A stretch of DNA of 64,000 bases from G025836975 sp049646585 (GCA_049646585.1 JBARWC010000051.1:1-64000); one strand, 5' to 3'; shown: positions 42,949-51,411, counted from the first letter of the stretch. Translations and numbers: made by a program. Notes: generated by a model not told the origin, from the sequence alone.

Positions 42949-43665
42949 ATGCTGTTTCGTCAATTTTTCGACAAGGTTTCAAGTACTTATACCTACCTGA
43001 TCGCCAGTGGGGCCGGTCGCGAGGCGGTGATCATTGATCCGGTGAAAGAGCAAGTCGAGCAATACCTGATGGCCATCGAACAACTGGGATTGCGCCTGGT
43101 GAAGGCGATCGATACCCACACGCACGCGGATCACATCACGGCGCTTGGCGACTTGCGCGACCAAACCGGCTGCGTATCCATCATGGGCGAGTACACGCGG
43201 GCGGATTGCGTGTCATGCCGTGTCAGCGATGGCGAAATCCTCGATACCGACGGCATCCGATTGCAGGCCTTGTACACGCCGGGGCATACCAATGAATCGT
43301 TCAGCTTCGTGCTTGCGCCGGATACGCCCCGGGCCGTGTTCAGCGGCGACGTGCTGTTGATCCGCGGCAGCGGCCGCACGGATTTCCAGGAGGGCGATCC
43401 CGGCAAGTCCTGGGATTCCATTACTCGCGTCTTGTTTACCTTGCCTGACGAGACGACGCTGTATCCCGCGCATGACTACAAGGGTTGGACTTCTTCAAGC
43501 ATCGGTGAGGAACGCCGCTTCAACCCGCGTCTCGCCGGCAAGACCCGCGAGCAATACATCGAGATCATGCAGGGCCTCAATCTGCCGAATCCGAAGATGA
43601 TGGACATGGCCATCCCGGCCAATCTGGCCTGTGGGCTCGATACCCCGCGTGATAAGCAAAGCTGA
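42949..43665 (+). CDS. Persulfide dioxygenase-like MBL-fold hydrolase (ETHE1 type)
   Basis: 238 residues. The metallo-beta-lactamase motif THTHADH (near residue 47), the later GHTNES and GDVLLIRGSGRTDFQ, and YPAHDYKG match ETHE1/Blh persulfide dioxygenases, which oxidise glutathione persulfide to sulfite with a mononuclear iron. Divergent from sqr and 3 nt upstream of a sulfite-type exporter: a sulfide-to-sulfite-to-export series. Confidence 0.9.
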   Translation: MLFRQFFDKVSSTYTYLIASGAGREAVIIDPVKEQVEQYLMAIEQLGLRLVKAIDTHTHADHITALGDLRDQTGCVSIMGEYTRADCVSCRVSDGEILDTDGIRLQALYTPGHTNESFSFVLAPDTPRAVFSGDVLLIRGSGRTDFQEGDPGKSWDSITRVLFTLPDETTLYPAHDYKGWTSSSIGEERRFNPRLAGKTREQYIEIMQGLNLPNPKMMDMAIPANLACGLDTPRDKQS

Positions 43666-43668
43666 CGG

Positions 43669-44442
43669 ATGGCTGCCCAGCTGCTGACGGTTTTTTGTGG
43701 AAGCCTGGTGGGATTTTCGCTGGCGCTCACGGGCGGCGGCGGCTCTACCTTGGCGATTCCATTGCTGCTGTATGTCGTGGGGCTGCAAGACATGCATCTT
43801 GCAATCGGCACCAGCGCGCTGGCGGTGTCGCTCAATGCTTACATCAATCTGATCCCGCACGCTCGCGGCGGGCATGTGCGATGGCGTGCGGGTATCATTT
43901 TCACCGTGGCAGGCATCGTTGGAGCATTCATCGGTTCTGAAATCGGCAAGATTGTCGACGGGCGGGCCTTGCAGGCGCTGTTTGCCGTGCTGATTATTTT
44001 GGTGGCATTGCTGATGGTCCGACGGTGCAGGGCAGGCTTGCACACCGACGACGGCGAACCTATCAAATACCTCGACGGACGCCTGAGCGGCGTAGGCTGC
44101 GGTGCCGGTGCAGTGGCGGGTTTTTTCGGGGTCGGCGGCGGGTTCATGGTCGTGCCGGGGCTGATGCTGGCGGCGCGCATGAATATCATCGATGCGATCG
44201 GCACCTCGCTGCTGGGCGTAGGCAGTTTTGGCTTGGCCACGGCGCTCAACTACGCGCGTTCGGGCCTCATCGACTGGGCGCTAGCAGGCGAGTTCCTGCT
44301 GGGCGGTATAGCGGGCGGCTGGATTGGCGCCGTATTGGCGCAGCGGCTTTCCGTCAAGCGTGGCGTCCTGAACTGGATTTTTTCGGGCCTGCTGATCGCC
44401 GTCGGGGTTTACATGCTGGTCAAGACCTTGCATCTGATTTAG
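43669..44442 (+). CDS. TSUP-family (TauE/SafE) anion exporter
   Basis: 257 residues, about eight hydrophobic segments, with the paired motifs LTGGGGSTLAIPLLLYVVGL and GFFGVGGGFMVVPGLML typical of the two TauE/SafE repeats. It is the downstream partner of the persulfide dioxygenase and so most likely exports sulfite or a related sulfur anion from the cytosol; the substrate is inferred from context. Confidence 0.87.
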   Translation: MAAQLLTVFCGSLVGFSLALTGGGGSTLAIPLLLYVVGLQDMHLAIGTSALAVSLNAYINLIPHARGGHVRWRAGIIFTVAGIVGAFIGSEIGKIVDGRALQALFAVLIILVALLMVRRCRAGLHTDDGEPIKYLDGRLSGVGCGAGAVAGFFGVGGGFMVVPGLMLAARMNIIDAIGTSLLGVGSFGLATALNYARSGLIDWALAGEFLLGGIAGGWIGAVLAQRLSVKRGVLNWIFSGLLIAVGVYMLVKTLHLI

Positions 44443-44477
44443 CGGGGGGCTTGCCGGCCATGCTCGGCCTTGTAGTC

Positions 44478-44536
44478 TGTAGCCCTCAAGCGTCAGAATT
44501 GTTGGTTATTGGCTGGATTGACGCTTATGGGCTACA
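44478..44536. repeat. Imperfect inverted repeat upstream of hipBA
   Basis: 44478-44494 and 44520-44536 are inverted copies (15 of 17 bases), TGTAGCCC...GGGCTACA at the outer ends; a third copy of GGGCTACA lies at 44614-44621, about 40 nt before hipB. Could be HipB operator half-sites. Confidence 0.45.
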
Positions 44537-44662
44537 AAATTCTCTGGCCTGTGCTGTTTCTGCTGATTGGGTCAGGGTAATTCGGGTGTCTCTCTTGAGG
44601 CTATGTGTCTTGTGGGCTACATTTTAAGTATGGAAATGAATTTTTGATGCCCAGGAGATACA

Positions 44663-44926
44663 TTGACGACATTAGCTGATGTTGCAGACCTGCTGCGTAG
44701 TGTGCGCCGCGACTCCGGATTGAGCCAGGAAGCGCTGGCCAAACGCGCTGGGGTCTCCCGTACAACCGTTGCCCGTATGGAGACGCTGGCTAAAGGCGAC
44801 ATGAGCGTTTCCGCATTGCTGCGGCTGCTGGAAGCCGCGGGCTACGACCTCAAACCTGTCAAGCAGGGCCACGTCCGGACTGTCGAGGACATCCTGGCCG
44901 AGCAGCGTAAGGGCTATGGGCCATGA
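44663..44926 (+). CDS. hipB: HipB-like antitoxin / HTH regulator
   Basis: 87 residues from a TTG at 44663 with AGGAG 5 nt upstream. XRE-type HTH (SGLSQEALAKRAGVSRTTVARMETL). Its stop overlaps the hipA start by 4 nt (ATGA), the usual coupling of hipBA. The product would neutralise HipA and repress the operon. GC content looks lower than in surrounding genes, suggesting acquisition. Confidence 0.85.
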   Translation: MTTLADVADLLRSVRRDSGLSQEALAKRAGVSRTTVARMETLAKGDMSVSALLRLLEAAGYDLKPVKQGHVRTVEDILAEQRKGYGP

Positions 44927-46269
44927 GGCTCGATGTACATGTGCGCGGAAGAACGGTTGCCAAGCTTTACCGGGAGCGCGACGAGTATGTCCTGAGCTAT
45001 CTGCCGGATGCCGAGCCTGCTGACTTCGTTTGCCTGACGATGCCGGTGCGTGAGGAATCCTGGCGCTGGCCGCGTGATTTGCATCCCTTCTTTCGTCAGA
45101 ACTTGCCCGAAGGTTATCTACTGAGCATCATCCGCGAAGAATTTGGGCCACTGCTTGATGGCACGGATCTTTCGCTGCTGGCGGTGGTCGGCGGGATGGG
45201 TATTGGCCGCGTGACAGCCACACCTGAAGGCGGGACGCCTGGCGGCGGTGATATGGAGCCGTTGCAGATTGAGCCCTTACTCAAGGCAGAGAACACCACG
45301 GCGCACTTCGCCAGCCTGGTGCGTCGATATGCCTGCGCATCCATCTCTGGCATGGTGCCTAAGTTCATTGCCCCGGAAGAGGATGCGGACGAGCGTACGC
45401 TTGTGGTTGGCAAGCCAACATTACGTACCAGTCGCCACATTATCAAAGGATCGGACGACAGCACGCCTTATCTCGGGTTCAACGAGTGGTACACGATGCG
45501 GGTACTGGGGCGCCTGAATGTTGTGCCTGTGGCCAAGACACGGATGTCTGAGGACGGGCGTGTGCTGATTGTGGAACGGTTCGACGTGGATGCGCAGGGT
45601 GAGGTCACGCATGGGGTTGAGGATGCTTGTGGTTTGCTGGGGCTGCCGCCACATGAGAAATATGCAACGACGACCGAGCGTGTGCTGAATGCTACGCGTG
45701 TGTATATACCGGCCGCGGCCGTGCGGACGCAGCTGGAGCAGTTCGGCTGGCATTTGCTGACCAACTACGTCGTACGCAACGCAGATTGTCACGCCAAGAA
45801 TATCGCGCTGTTTTACACCAGCTTGAAGGATGTGGCTTATACACCTGTTTACGACCTTGTTACGACGCAGGCGTATCCACGTTACGCCGCCAATCCGCCG
45901 GGACTGCCCGTTGATGGGCGCCAGTCCTGGGCGCTTGGAAAAACCTTGGAGCGATTCTTCAAGGCCAGGCTGGGCATTGCGCCGAAGCAGTATGCGGAGA
46001 TGGCCGAACGTTTGTGCGAGTCAGCTGTTGAGGTCGGCAAAGAGGTAATCGAAGCTGCCAAGAATGAGCCGCGCTGGCATACCGTTGCCAAGCATATGGT
46101 GCATGCCTGGAATGAGGGGATGGGCTCGTTGCGGAGCCCGAAAGGCCTCGTTGCTTTCAGAGGTCTGGATGAGGCGATTGCTCAGGCGGGGTTTTCAGAG
46201 CCTGATAAGGTGGAACGTGGGCGAGAGGTGATCGGGCGGTCTGAGTTGTTGGGTAGGCCGCACAAGTAG
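44923..46269 (+). CDS. hipA: HipA-family serine/threonine kinase toxin
   Basis: 448 residues. Couple_hipA-like N-terminal region with FRQNLPEGYLLSIIREEFG; the kinase core has SISGMVPKF for ATP binding, the catalytic segment RNADCHAKNIALFY near residue 287 (HipA consensus N-x-D-x-H-x-K-N) and YDLVTTQAY as the DFG-like metal motif. HipA kinases phosphorylate aminoacyl-tRNA synthetases and induce growth arrest. All catalytic positions I can check are present, so it may be active. Confidence 0.87.
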   Translation: MRLDVHVRGRTVAKLYRERDEYVLSYLPDAEPADFVCLTMPVREESWRWPRDLHPFFRQNLPEGYLLSIIREEFGPLLDGTDLSLLAVVGGMGIGRVTATPEGGTPGGGDMEPLQIEPLLKAENTTAHFASLVRRYACASISGMVPKFIAPEEDADERTLVVGKPTLRTSRHIIKGSDDSTPYLGFNEWYTMRVLGRLNVVPVAKTRMSEDGRVLIVERFDVDAQGEVTHGVEDACGLLGLPPHEKYATTTERVLNATRVYIPAAAVRTQLEQFGWHLLTNYVVRNADCHAKNIALFYTSLKDVAYTPVYDLVTTQAYPRYAANPPGLPVDGRQSWALGKTLERFFKARLGIAPKQYAEMAERLCESAVEVGKEVIEAAKNEPRWHTVAKHMVHAWNEGMGSLRSPKGLVAFRGLDEAIAQAGFSEPDKVERGREVIGRSELLGRPHK

Positions 46270-46309
46270 TGTCCATATCCCAGTCTCCTGCAGCGGTGGA
46301 ATTTGCGGA

Positions 46310-46849
46310 TCATGCCGGACCCGGTGCCTCGCTGACTGTCACAAGAAGAACCGACGCGGGTTTCTTGCCGTGTGCGGTGATCTTGTGAGGAATGCTGGCG
46401 TTGAAATGGGCGCTGTCACCCGCGGACAAGAGTTCCTGCCGCTGCGCGATCTGCAGCTTGATGCTGCCCTTGAGCACGAAGAGGATTTCCTCTCCTTCAT
46501 GATGACTCATGAGGTGGCTGTGCATAGGCTCGCTAGAGGGAGTCAGTACGAAGGCGACCATTTTTTGACCTGGCAACGCTCCTGAGATGATTCGGGGCGC
46601 TTTATCGTCGTCCTCTTTACTCACCGGCATCCGATTGATGACTACCGGGTCATCTTGCTGTGATGCGGCAAACAATTCCTCGACTTTGACGCCCAGAGCC
46701 TGGGCAATCCTCAGCGCCACGCCAATGGACGGAGAGGAAATCCCACGTTCCAGCTTAGACACATAGCTGCGTGTCAGGTCGGCTTTCTGTGCAAGGTCTT
46801 CCAAAGTCATGCCGGACTGCAGGCGCAGCAGTTTTAATTTGATTGACAT
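46310..46849 (-). CDS. XRE-family regulator with cupin domain
   Basis: 179 residues: HTH (SGMTLEDLAQKADLTRSYVSKLERG) and a C-terminal cupin_2 (HEGEEILFVLKGSIKLQI). Such regulators sense small molecules and often govern amine or acid catabolism. It is divergent from the Bug/GST/aldolase unit, with the palindrome 46861-46876 between them as a likely operator. Confidence 0.88.
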   Translation of the reverse strand: MSIKLKLLRLQSGMTLEDLAQKADLTRSYVSKLERGISSPSIGVALRIAQALGVKVEELFAASQQDDPVVINRMPVSKEDDDKAPRIISGALPGQKMVAFVLTPSSEPMHSHLMSHHEGEEILFVLKGSIKLQIAQRQELLSAGDSAHFNASIPHKITAHGKKPASVLLVTVSEAPGPA

Positions 46850-46860
46850 CTATTTCCAAC

Positions 46861-46876
46861 AGGACACTTGTGTCCT
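46861..46876. promoter_or_regulatory. Palindromic operator of the XRE-cupin regulator
   Basis: AGGACAC-TT-GTGTCCT, perfect 7-bp arms, overlapping the first base of a TATAAT (46876-46881) with a TTTCCA -35 17 nt before it, reading toward the Bug gene. Bound protein would block that promoter. Confidence 0.6.
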
Positions 46877-46949
46877 ATAATAAATTTTTTTCTTAACTTA
46901 GATCAAGAAAATCTCAATTTCCGAGACTTCATTCCAAAGGGGACATGTT

Positions 46950-47936
46950 ATGACACTAAGAAGACTTTTTCAGGCCATGGCAGCAATAGCCGGACTCAGT
47001 ATCGCCATGGCGACGCCGCAAGTCGCGGCTGCGGACACGAGCTATCCCGATAAACCGATCAGATTGATTATCCCTTTTGGCGCGGGTGGAATCACCGATG
47101 TTGCGGGGCGGCTGATCGGTCAGTATCTGGGCGAAGCGCTGTCGCAGCAAATTGTCATCGAAAATCGACCGGGAGCAGGCGGAGCAATTGCCGCCCAGAC
47201 CTTGGCGACGGCAAAGCCTGACGGCTATACCTTGCTGCTCGGAACCGTGGGTACGCAAGTGGTGAACCCCATGCTGTACAGCGAGCTGAACTACGATCCC
47301 GCTTCGTTTACCCCCGTCTCGCTCGTCAGCAATTCGCCCTATGTTCTGGCCATCAATGGTATTGAGAAAGTCAAGGATCTGCAGGGCCTGGTGCGTTACG
47401 CCAAGGCGCATCCCGGCGAGCTGAATTTCGGTTCGGCAGGCAATGGAAGCTCTCCGCATCTTGGGATGGAGCTTTTCAAGCTGGCCACTCAGACCGATAT
47501 CGTGCACATCCCATTCAAGAGCGGTGCCGAGGCAGTGAATGCCGCGGTTGGTGGCCAAGTGAATATCGTCATTGACGCCTTGCCTGTTATCGCTCCGCAG
47601 GCCAAGGCAGAGCGCCTGAAAATGCTGGCGATTGCCGCCGCCGAGCGGAGCCCTGCGGCGCCCGATCTCAAGACTAGCGCTGAAGAGGGTATCGCTGGAT
47701 TCCAGATCGGGTCCTGGAACGCCTTGGTTGCGCCTCCCGGAACGCCTGACTCGCAGGTGAAGGTCCTGAATAAGGCGCTGGCCGAGGCGTTTGCGCGTCC
47801 TGAACTGGTGTCGAAATTGGCCAAGATGGGTATCGAAGTTTTGCCGACAGGTGTAAAAGCCTACCAATCACATGTGGCAAGTGAAACCGAGAAATGGTCT
47901 CGCGTCATCAAAACCGCGGGTACTCGGCTTGGCTGA
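46950..47936 (+). CDS. Bug-family periplasmic solute receptor
   Basis: 328 residues. Signal peptide ends at PQVAAA; mature DTSYPDKPIRLIIPFGAGGITD and VIENRPGAGGAIAAQ are Bug hallmarks. First gene of a unit with GST-like and class II aldolase genes, controlled by the palindromic promoter upstream. No membrane transport genes are attached. Confidence 0.92.
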   Translation: MTLRRLFQAMAAIAGLSIAMATPQVAAADTSYPDKPIRLIIPFGAGGITDVAGRLIGQYLGEALSQQIVIENRPGAGGAIAAQTLATAKPDGYTLLLGTVGTQVVNPMLYSELNYDPASFTPVSLVSNSPYVLAINGIEKVKDLQGLVRYAKAHPGELNFGSAGNGSSPHLGMELFKLATQTDIVHIPFKSGAEAVNAAVGGQVNIVIDALPVIAPQAKAERLKMLAIAAAERSPAAPDLKTSAEEGIAGFQIGSWNALVAPPGTPDSQVKVLNKALAEAFARPELVSKLAKMGIEVLPTGVKAYQSHVASETEKWSRVIKTAGTRLG

Positions 47937-47950
47937 TCTGGATTTGGAAA

Positions 47951-48604
47951 ATGCTGATTCTCTACGATACTTTGCGCTCCGGCAACGCCTGGAAGGTCAG
48001 GCTGCTTGCCGGCCTGCTGGGTCTGCCATTGGAGCGGCGTACGCTTTCCATCGATAAGGGTGATTTGGCGCAGCAGGCATTTTTAGCGGTTGCGCCGATG
48101 GCGCATGTGCCGGTACTGAGATTGCAGGATGGGACGCATCTGGCTGAATCGATGGCAATACTTCATTACCTTGCCCGAGGTACCCCCTGGTGGCCGGAGG
48201 ACCCTCTGGCCCAAGCGCAGGTGCTGAGTTGGTTGTCGTTCGAGCAGGATCGCCATATGAAGCCGCTAGCCCAGCTCAGACTGCATTTGGCGCTGCACAA
48301 GTGCGGTGATCCCCAAAGCGAACCTTTTCTCGGCTATGCCAAGGCGGCGCGGGCCGCCCTGCAAATCCTGGAGGCGCAGTTGCGGCACCAGGGCGACAGC
48401 GGGTGGGTCGCCACCCCGCACAGCCCCAGCATCGCCGACGTGGCGCTCTATCCGTACACCTGCATGGCGCCTATGGGCGGCATTGGGCTTGAGCCTTATC
48501 CCGCCATTCAGAACTGGCTGCGCCGTATCGAAGGCCTACCAGGGTATCAAGCACTTTTCCCCGGCCAAGTTGAACGCAATTTCTCAACCGAAGAACACCT
48601 CTGA
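47951..48604 (+). CDS. Glutathione S-transferase family protein
   Basis: 217 residues from the ATG at 47951, 14 nt after the Bug stop. N-terminal thioredoxin-like domain (MLILYDTLRSGNAWKVRLLAGLLGL) with HVPVLRL and ESMAI for glutathione binding, then a helical domain with SIADVALYPYT. The gene order suggests it takes part in catabolism of the ligand captured by the Bug receptor, for example in isomerisation or thioether cleavage. Confidence 0.87.
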   Translation: MLILYDTLRSGNAWKVRLLAGLLGLPLERRTLSIDKGDLAQQAFLAVAPMAHVPVLRLQDGTHLAESMAILHYLARGTPWWPEDPLAQAQVLSWLSFEQDRHMKPLAQLRLHLALHKCGDPQSEPFLGYAKAARAALQILEAQLRHQGDSGWVATPHSPSIADVALYPYTCMAPMGGIGLEPYPAIQNWLRRIEGLPGYQALFPGQVERNFSTEEHL

Positions 48605-48616
48605 GGTAACACCATC

Positions 48617-49411
48617 ATGACTCAACCCGATACCTTTCAGCTCGACAAGTCCACCCTGGTCGAGCAGTCCACGAAAAAGATGGACATACAATTCCAGGAC
48701 AGCGCTTACAGCCTGAGGCAGAAACTCGCCTTGACGTGCAGGATTCTGTTCGATAACGGGCATGACTCCGGCCTGGCGGGGCAGATCACAGCGCGGGCCG
48801 AGACGTCTGGTCAGTATTACACGCAGCGGCTAGGGTTGGGTTTCGACGAAATCACAGAAGAAAATTTGCTGCGGGTGGATGAGGACCTCAATGTCCTGGA
48901 AGGAGACGGCATTCCTAATCCCGCTAACCGCTTTCATTCATGGGTGTATCGCGCGCGGCCCGATGTCAATTGCGTGGTTCATACGCATGCGGTGCACACT
49001 GCCGCACTGTGCATGCTTGAGGAACCGCTTGTCATTTCCCACATGGACAACTGCGTGTTGTATGACGACGTGGCTTTCGTGGCAAAGTGGCCGGGCATTC
49101 CGGTGGGAAATGAAGAAGGTGAACTGATTGCCAGTGCGCTGGGCCAGAAACGGGCGCTCATGTTGTCCCATCATGGCTTGCTCATTGCGGGCTCATCGGT
49201 GGAAGAGGCCTGCGTACTGGCCATTGCTTTCGAACGTGCCGCACGCATGCAGCTTCTGGCCAGTGCTGCGGGTGAAATCAAGCCTATCGACCCCGCCTTG
49301 GGCGCTGAGGCGCATGATTGGATTCTTCGCCCTAAGCGCAATACGATCGCGTTTGAGTATTACGCTCGTCGGTCGCTGAAAAAATCACACAATGCGGATT
49401 GCCTGAAATAG
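48617..49411 (+). CDS. Class II aldolase/adducin family protein
   Basis: 264 residues. Zinc-binding pattern HTHAVHT near residue 120 and a later SHHGLLIAGSSVEEA (His near 192), as in class II aldolases and decarboxylases related to fuculose aldolase. Substrate unknown; last gene of the Bug-GST-aldolase unit, 12 nt after the GST stop, and followed by a terminator. Confidence 0.87.
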   Translation: MTQPDTFQLDKSTLVEQSTKKMDIQFQDSAYSLRQKLALTCRILFDNGHDSGLAGQITARAETSGQYYTQRLGLGFDEITEENLLRVDEDLNVLEGDGIPNPANRFHSWVYRARPDVNCVVHTHAVHTAALCMLEEPLVISHMDNCVLYDDVAFVAKWPGIPVGNEEGELIASALGQKRALMLSHHGLLIAGSSVEEACVLAIAFERAARMQLLASAAGEIKPIDPALGAEAHDWILRPKRNTIAFEYYARRSLKKSHNADCLK

Positions 49412-49550
49412 GGTCCAACGCCATGCTGGGCGGTCGGAGGGTGGGTGATACTCGCCATCCCGGCCTGCTCGGAGCTGGTTGGCCTCACTCGGCCGTCTGC
49501 CGCTGGCGTTCTCGCGCCTTATGCCTGGCTCAAGGCGGGCCGCCGTAAAT

Positions 49551-49583
49551 AAAAAAGCCCAAACTTCAAGTTTGGGCTTTTTT
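49551..49583. terminator. Bidirectional terminator next to the att site
   Basis: Perfect 16-nt arms (A6-GCCCAAACTT and complement with T6) around one central base. It ends 8 bp before the attachment site and would insulate element and chromosome transcription. Confidence 0.88.
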
Positions 49584-49590
49584 TAGAATT

Positions 49591-49608
49591 TGGAGCGGGA
49601 GACGAGAC
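49591..49608 (-). mobile_element. Attachment site (tRNA-Gly 3' end) of an ICEclc-type element
   Basis: The 18 bp TGGAGCGGGAGACGAGAC are, on the minus strand, the last 18 nt (with CCA) of a betaproteobacterial tRNA-Gly(GCC). As I recall it, the ICEclc att core is the same apart from one T/C difference. The rest of a tRNA does not follow, so this is the distal att copy, not a tRNA gene. Chromosomal genes lie to the left and element genes to the right. Confidence 0.75.
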
Positions 49609-49772
49609 TTGCACTGGGGCACTAAGTCGTTGCTTCCCAAATACTTTCTTCGCCGAGATAGCCAGCGAACACCTTGATTGTAGCCTTATTCTCCGTCCCC
49701 GGCGGGAAAACTTGTCCACCGACTTCCAGCGGCGTCCAGCGACGCGTCTACCTCTCTGCCGCAAGCCACGGT

Positions 49773-50789
49773 TCATCCTTGGCGATTGATTTCCCTCTCC
49801 AATCCGGTCAGACGCTCGACAATGTGATCGAAAGTCATGGTCTCACCGTAGAACATCTGGGCATCCAGCATGGCCTGGTAGTCCTGGAGCAGCGCACGGA
49901 GCAGCGCGGCATCGGGAATTAGCCGCAGGCCACCCGCCTGGCACTGCTCGTAATGGCTGAACCCGCTGCGGTAGAAGGTCTCCTTGATGTGCAGCACATC
50001 GCGCAGTAGTGCGGTATCCGCCAGTGCCTTACTCCCCACTTCGTGATCGGCCAGACGCGCTAGGTCGTACCAATGCCGCGATAGCCGCTCCGCGCCGACG
50101 CGCAGGTCAGGACGATGGCACTCTACATGGATCAGCGTAGCTTTTTCCCAGAATGTGCGCATCGGTGACAGCACAGCCACCTGGGCACTCGGGAACACCA
50201 GGCCTGGCACGTGCGCAGCCACATCCGGCACGATCGTCACGGAGTCCTGCGGCAGCGTGGCATTGCGCCCACCGAACTCGATCAGCACGCTCGGTCGCAG
50301 ATAGGCGTCTGTGTTCTCTACCGCGCTGGGGTAGTACAGCCAGAGCTTCTCTGCATCGTCGCTGACCTCGAGAGCGACCTCATGAGCGGGGAGTGCTTGC
50401 GCCAGCGCATCTCGGAGTGCTGGCACCAGCTCCTCGGTGACGTGCTCCACCAAAGCCTCTTTGAGCGCATCGGACAGTTTTTTGCGCTGGTTGTTGGAAA
50501 GGTCCACGAGATCAGGGACATCGGTCACCAGACTCCGATAGTCGATGGTGACGTCGATGTCCTCGGAGAAACGTTCGATGGCCTGATAGACCTTGGACAG
50601 CGATGTGCCGCCTTTGAAGGCCATCGGCTTGCGATTGGGTAGCGCGAACAGGGCGCCCAGTGCTTGGCACAGCCAGATGTCTTTTTCCAGAATTTCGGCG
50701 CGGCGGCCCAGCACCGGTGCCAGGCCATGCAACAGCTCGGCCTGTTCGGTCAGGGACAAATCGAAGTAGTGCTGCGTGGATTCAGGCAT
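49773..50789 (-). CDS. AbiEii/AbiGii-family nucleotidyltransferase toxin
   Basis: 338 residues with the nucleotidyltransferase signature KGGTSLSKVYQAIERFSEDIDVTI near residues 59-82 (GG-S and the D-x-D metal pair). AbiEii toxins modify tRNA or other targets with NTPs and give abortive phage defence. Its start overlaps the DUF6088 antitoxin gene by 8 bp. First gene inside the element's att end. Confidence 0.9.
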   Translation of the reverse strand: MPESTQHYFDLSLTEQAELLHGLAPVLGRRAEILEKDIWLCQALGALFALPNRKPMAFKGGTSLSKVYQAIERFSEDIDVTIDYRSLVTDVPDLVDLSNNQRKKLSDALKEALVEHVTEELVPALRDALAQALPAHEVALEVSDDAEKLWLYYPSAVENTDAYLRPSVLIEFGGRNATLPQDSVTIVPDVAAHVPGLVFPSAQVAVLSPMRTFWEKATLIHVECHRPDLRVGAERLSRHWYDLARLADHEVGSKALADTALLRDVLHIKETFYRSGFSHYEQCQAGGLRLIPDAALLRALLQDYQAMLDAQMFYGETMTFDHIVERLTGLEREINRQG

Positions 50790-51393
50790 GGGCCAGTTCG
50801 CCTCGCTCGTAGCAGGTCAGGGCTTCCACCATCCAGGCCGGCATCGATGCCTTGGCTCTGCTCAGCGCCTCGAACTCGGCTGTAGGCAGTTTCTTCGCGA
50901 TCTGCTTGAACGTGTGTGGCGTGACCTGGCTCCGCCCCAGGTACCACAGGGCCGACAGCGCCTGTCCTGCGGGCCGGCCCGCCAGCGCCAGCTTGCGCGG
51001 CGCCACGTGCTGCAGTCGGACGACCAGTTTGCCCAGCCTGATCTGATGGGAGGATCCTGTGGTCTGAAACACCACCTGTGCCGGCATCTGTGTGGACAAG
51101 CCCAGGCGCCGCGCGGCTTCCGCCCCATGGATCTCGATCGTCGCCCCTTCCGCCTCGGCCACAGTTCGTGCCACCTGCTCGGGCGCGGGCATCGATTTGA
51201 TGCCGAACCGTCCGGTCTTGGGCACGAGATACAAGCCATGACCGATGCGCTCGATAATGCCCACCTTGGTCAGTCGCATCAGAGTCTGATCGATGGCCGC
51301 GCGTGAACCCAGCCCCGCAAACAATGTGGGGGTGAAGGGCTCGCCTGCGGGTTGGGAGGCGATGCGTTCACGGATGGCTTGGGATGTGCTCAT
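50782..51393 (-). CDS. DUF6088/AbiEi-like antitoxin regulator
   Basis: 203 residues with an N-terminal winged helix (FTPTLFAGLGSRAAIDQTLMRLTKVGIIERIGHGLYLVP) and a basic C-terminal region. Such proteins antagonise and repress AbiEii toxins. An inverted repeat directly upstream (51412-51440) fits autorepression. Confidence 0.85.
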   Translation of the reverse strand: MSTSQAIRERIASQPAGEPFTPTLFAGLGSRAAIDQTLMRLTKVGIIERIGHGLYLVPKTGRFGIKSMPAPEQVARTVAEAEGATIEIHGAEAARRLGLSTQMPAQVVFQTTGSSHQIRLGKLVVRLQHVAPRKLALAGRPAGQALSALWYLGRSQVTPHTFKQIAKKLPTAEFEALSRAKASMPAWMVEALTCYERGELAHA

Positions 51394-51411
51394 GGCTGAA
51401 TTGATCTTAAT

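Larger units (their letters stand above)
49412..49772. other. Gene-free stretch spanning the element boundary
   Basis: 361 nt without a credible gene. It holds the terminator at 49551-49583 and the att site at 49591-49608; the remaining sequence shows nothing recognisable. Confidence 0.6.

Noticed and set aside
49591..49650. A complete tRNA gene at the element boundary
   Set aside because: Only the last 18 nt of tRNA-Gly are present on the minus strand; the anticodon arm and D arm do not follow, so it is an att copy.
49519..49776. An 85-codon minus-strand reading frame across the att site
   Set aside because: It runs through a terminator and the attachment core and has an Arg-rich, low-complexity product, so it is not a gene.
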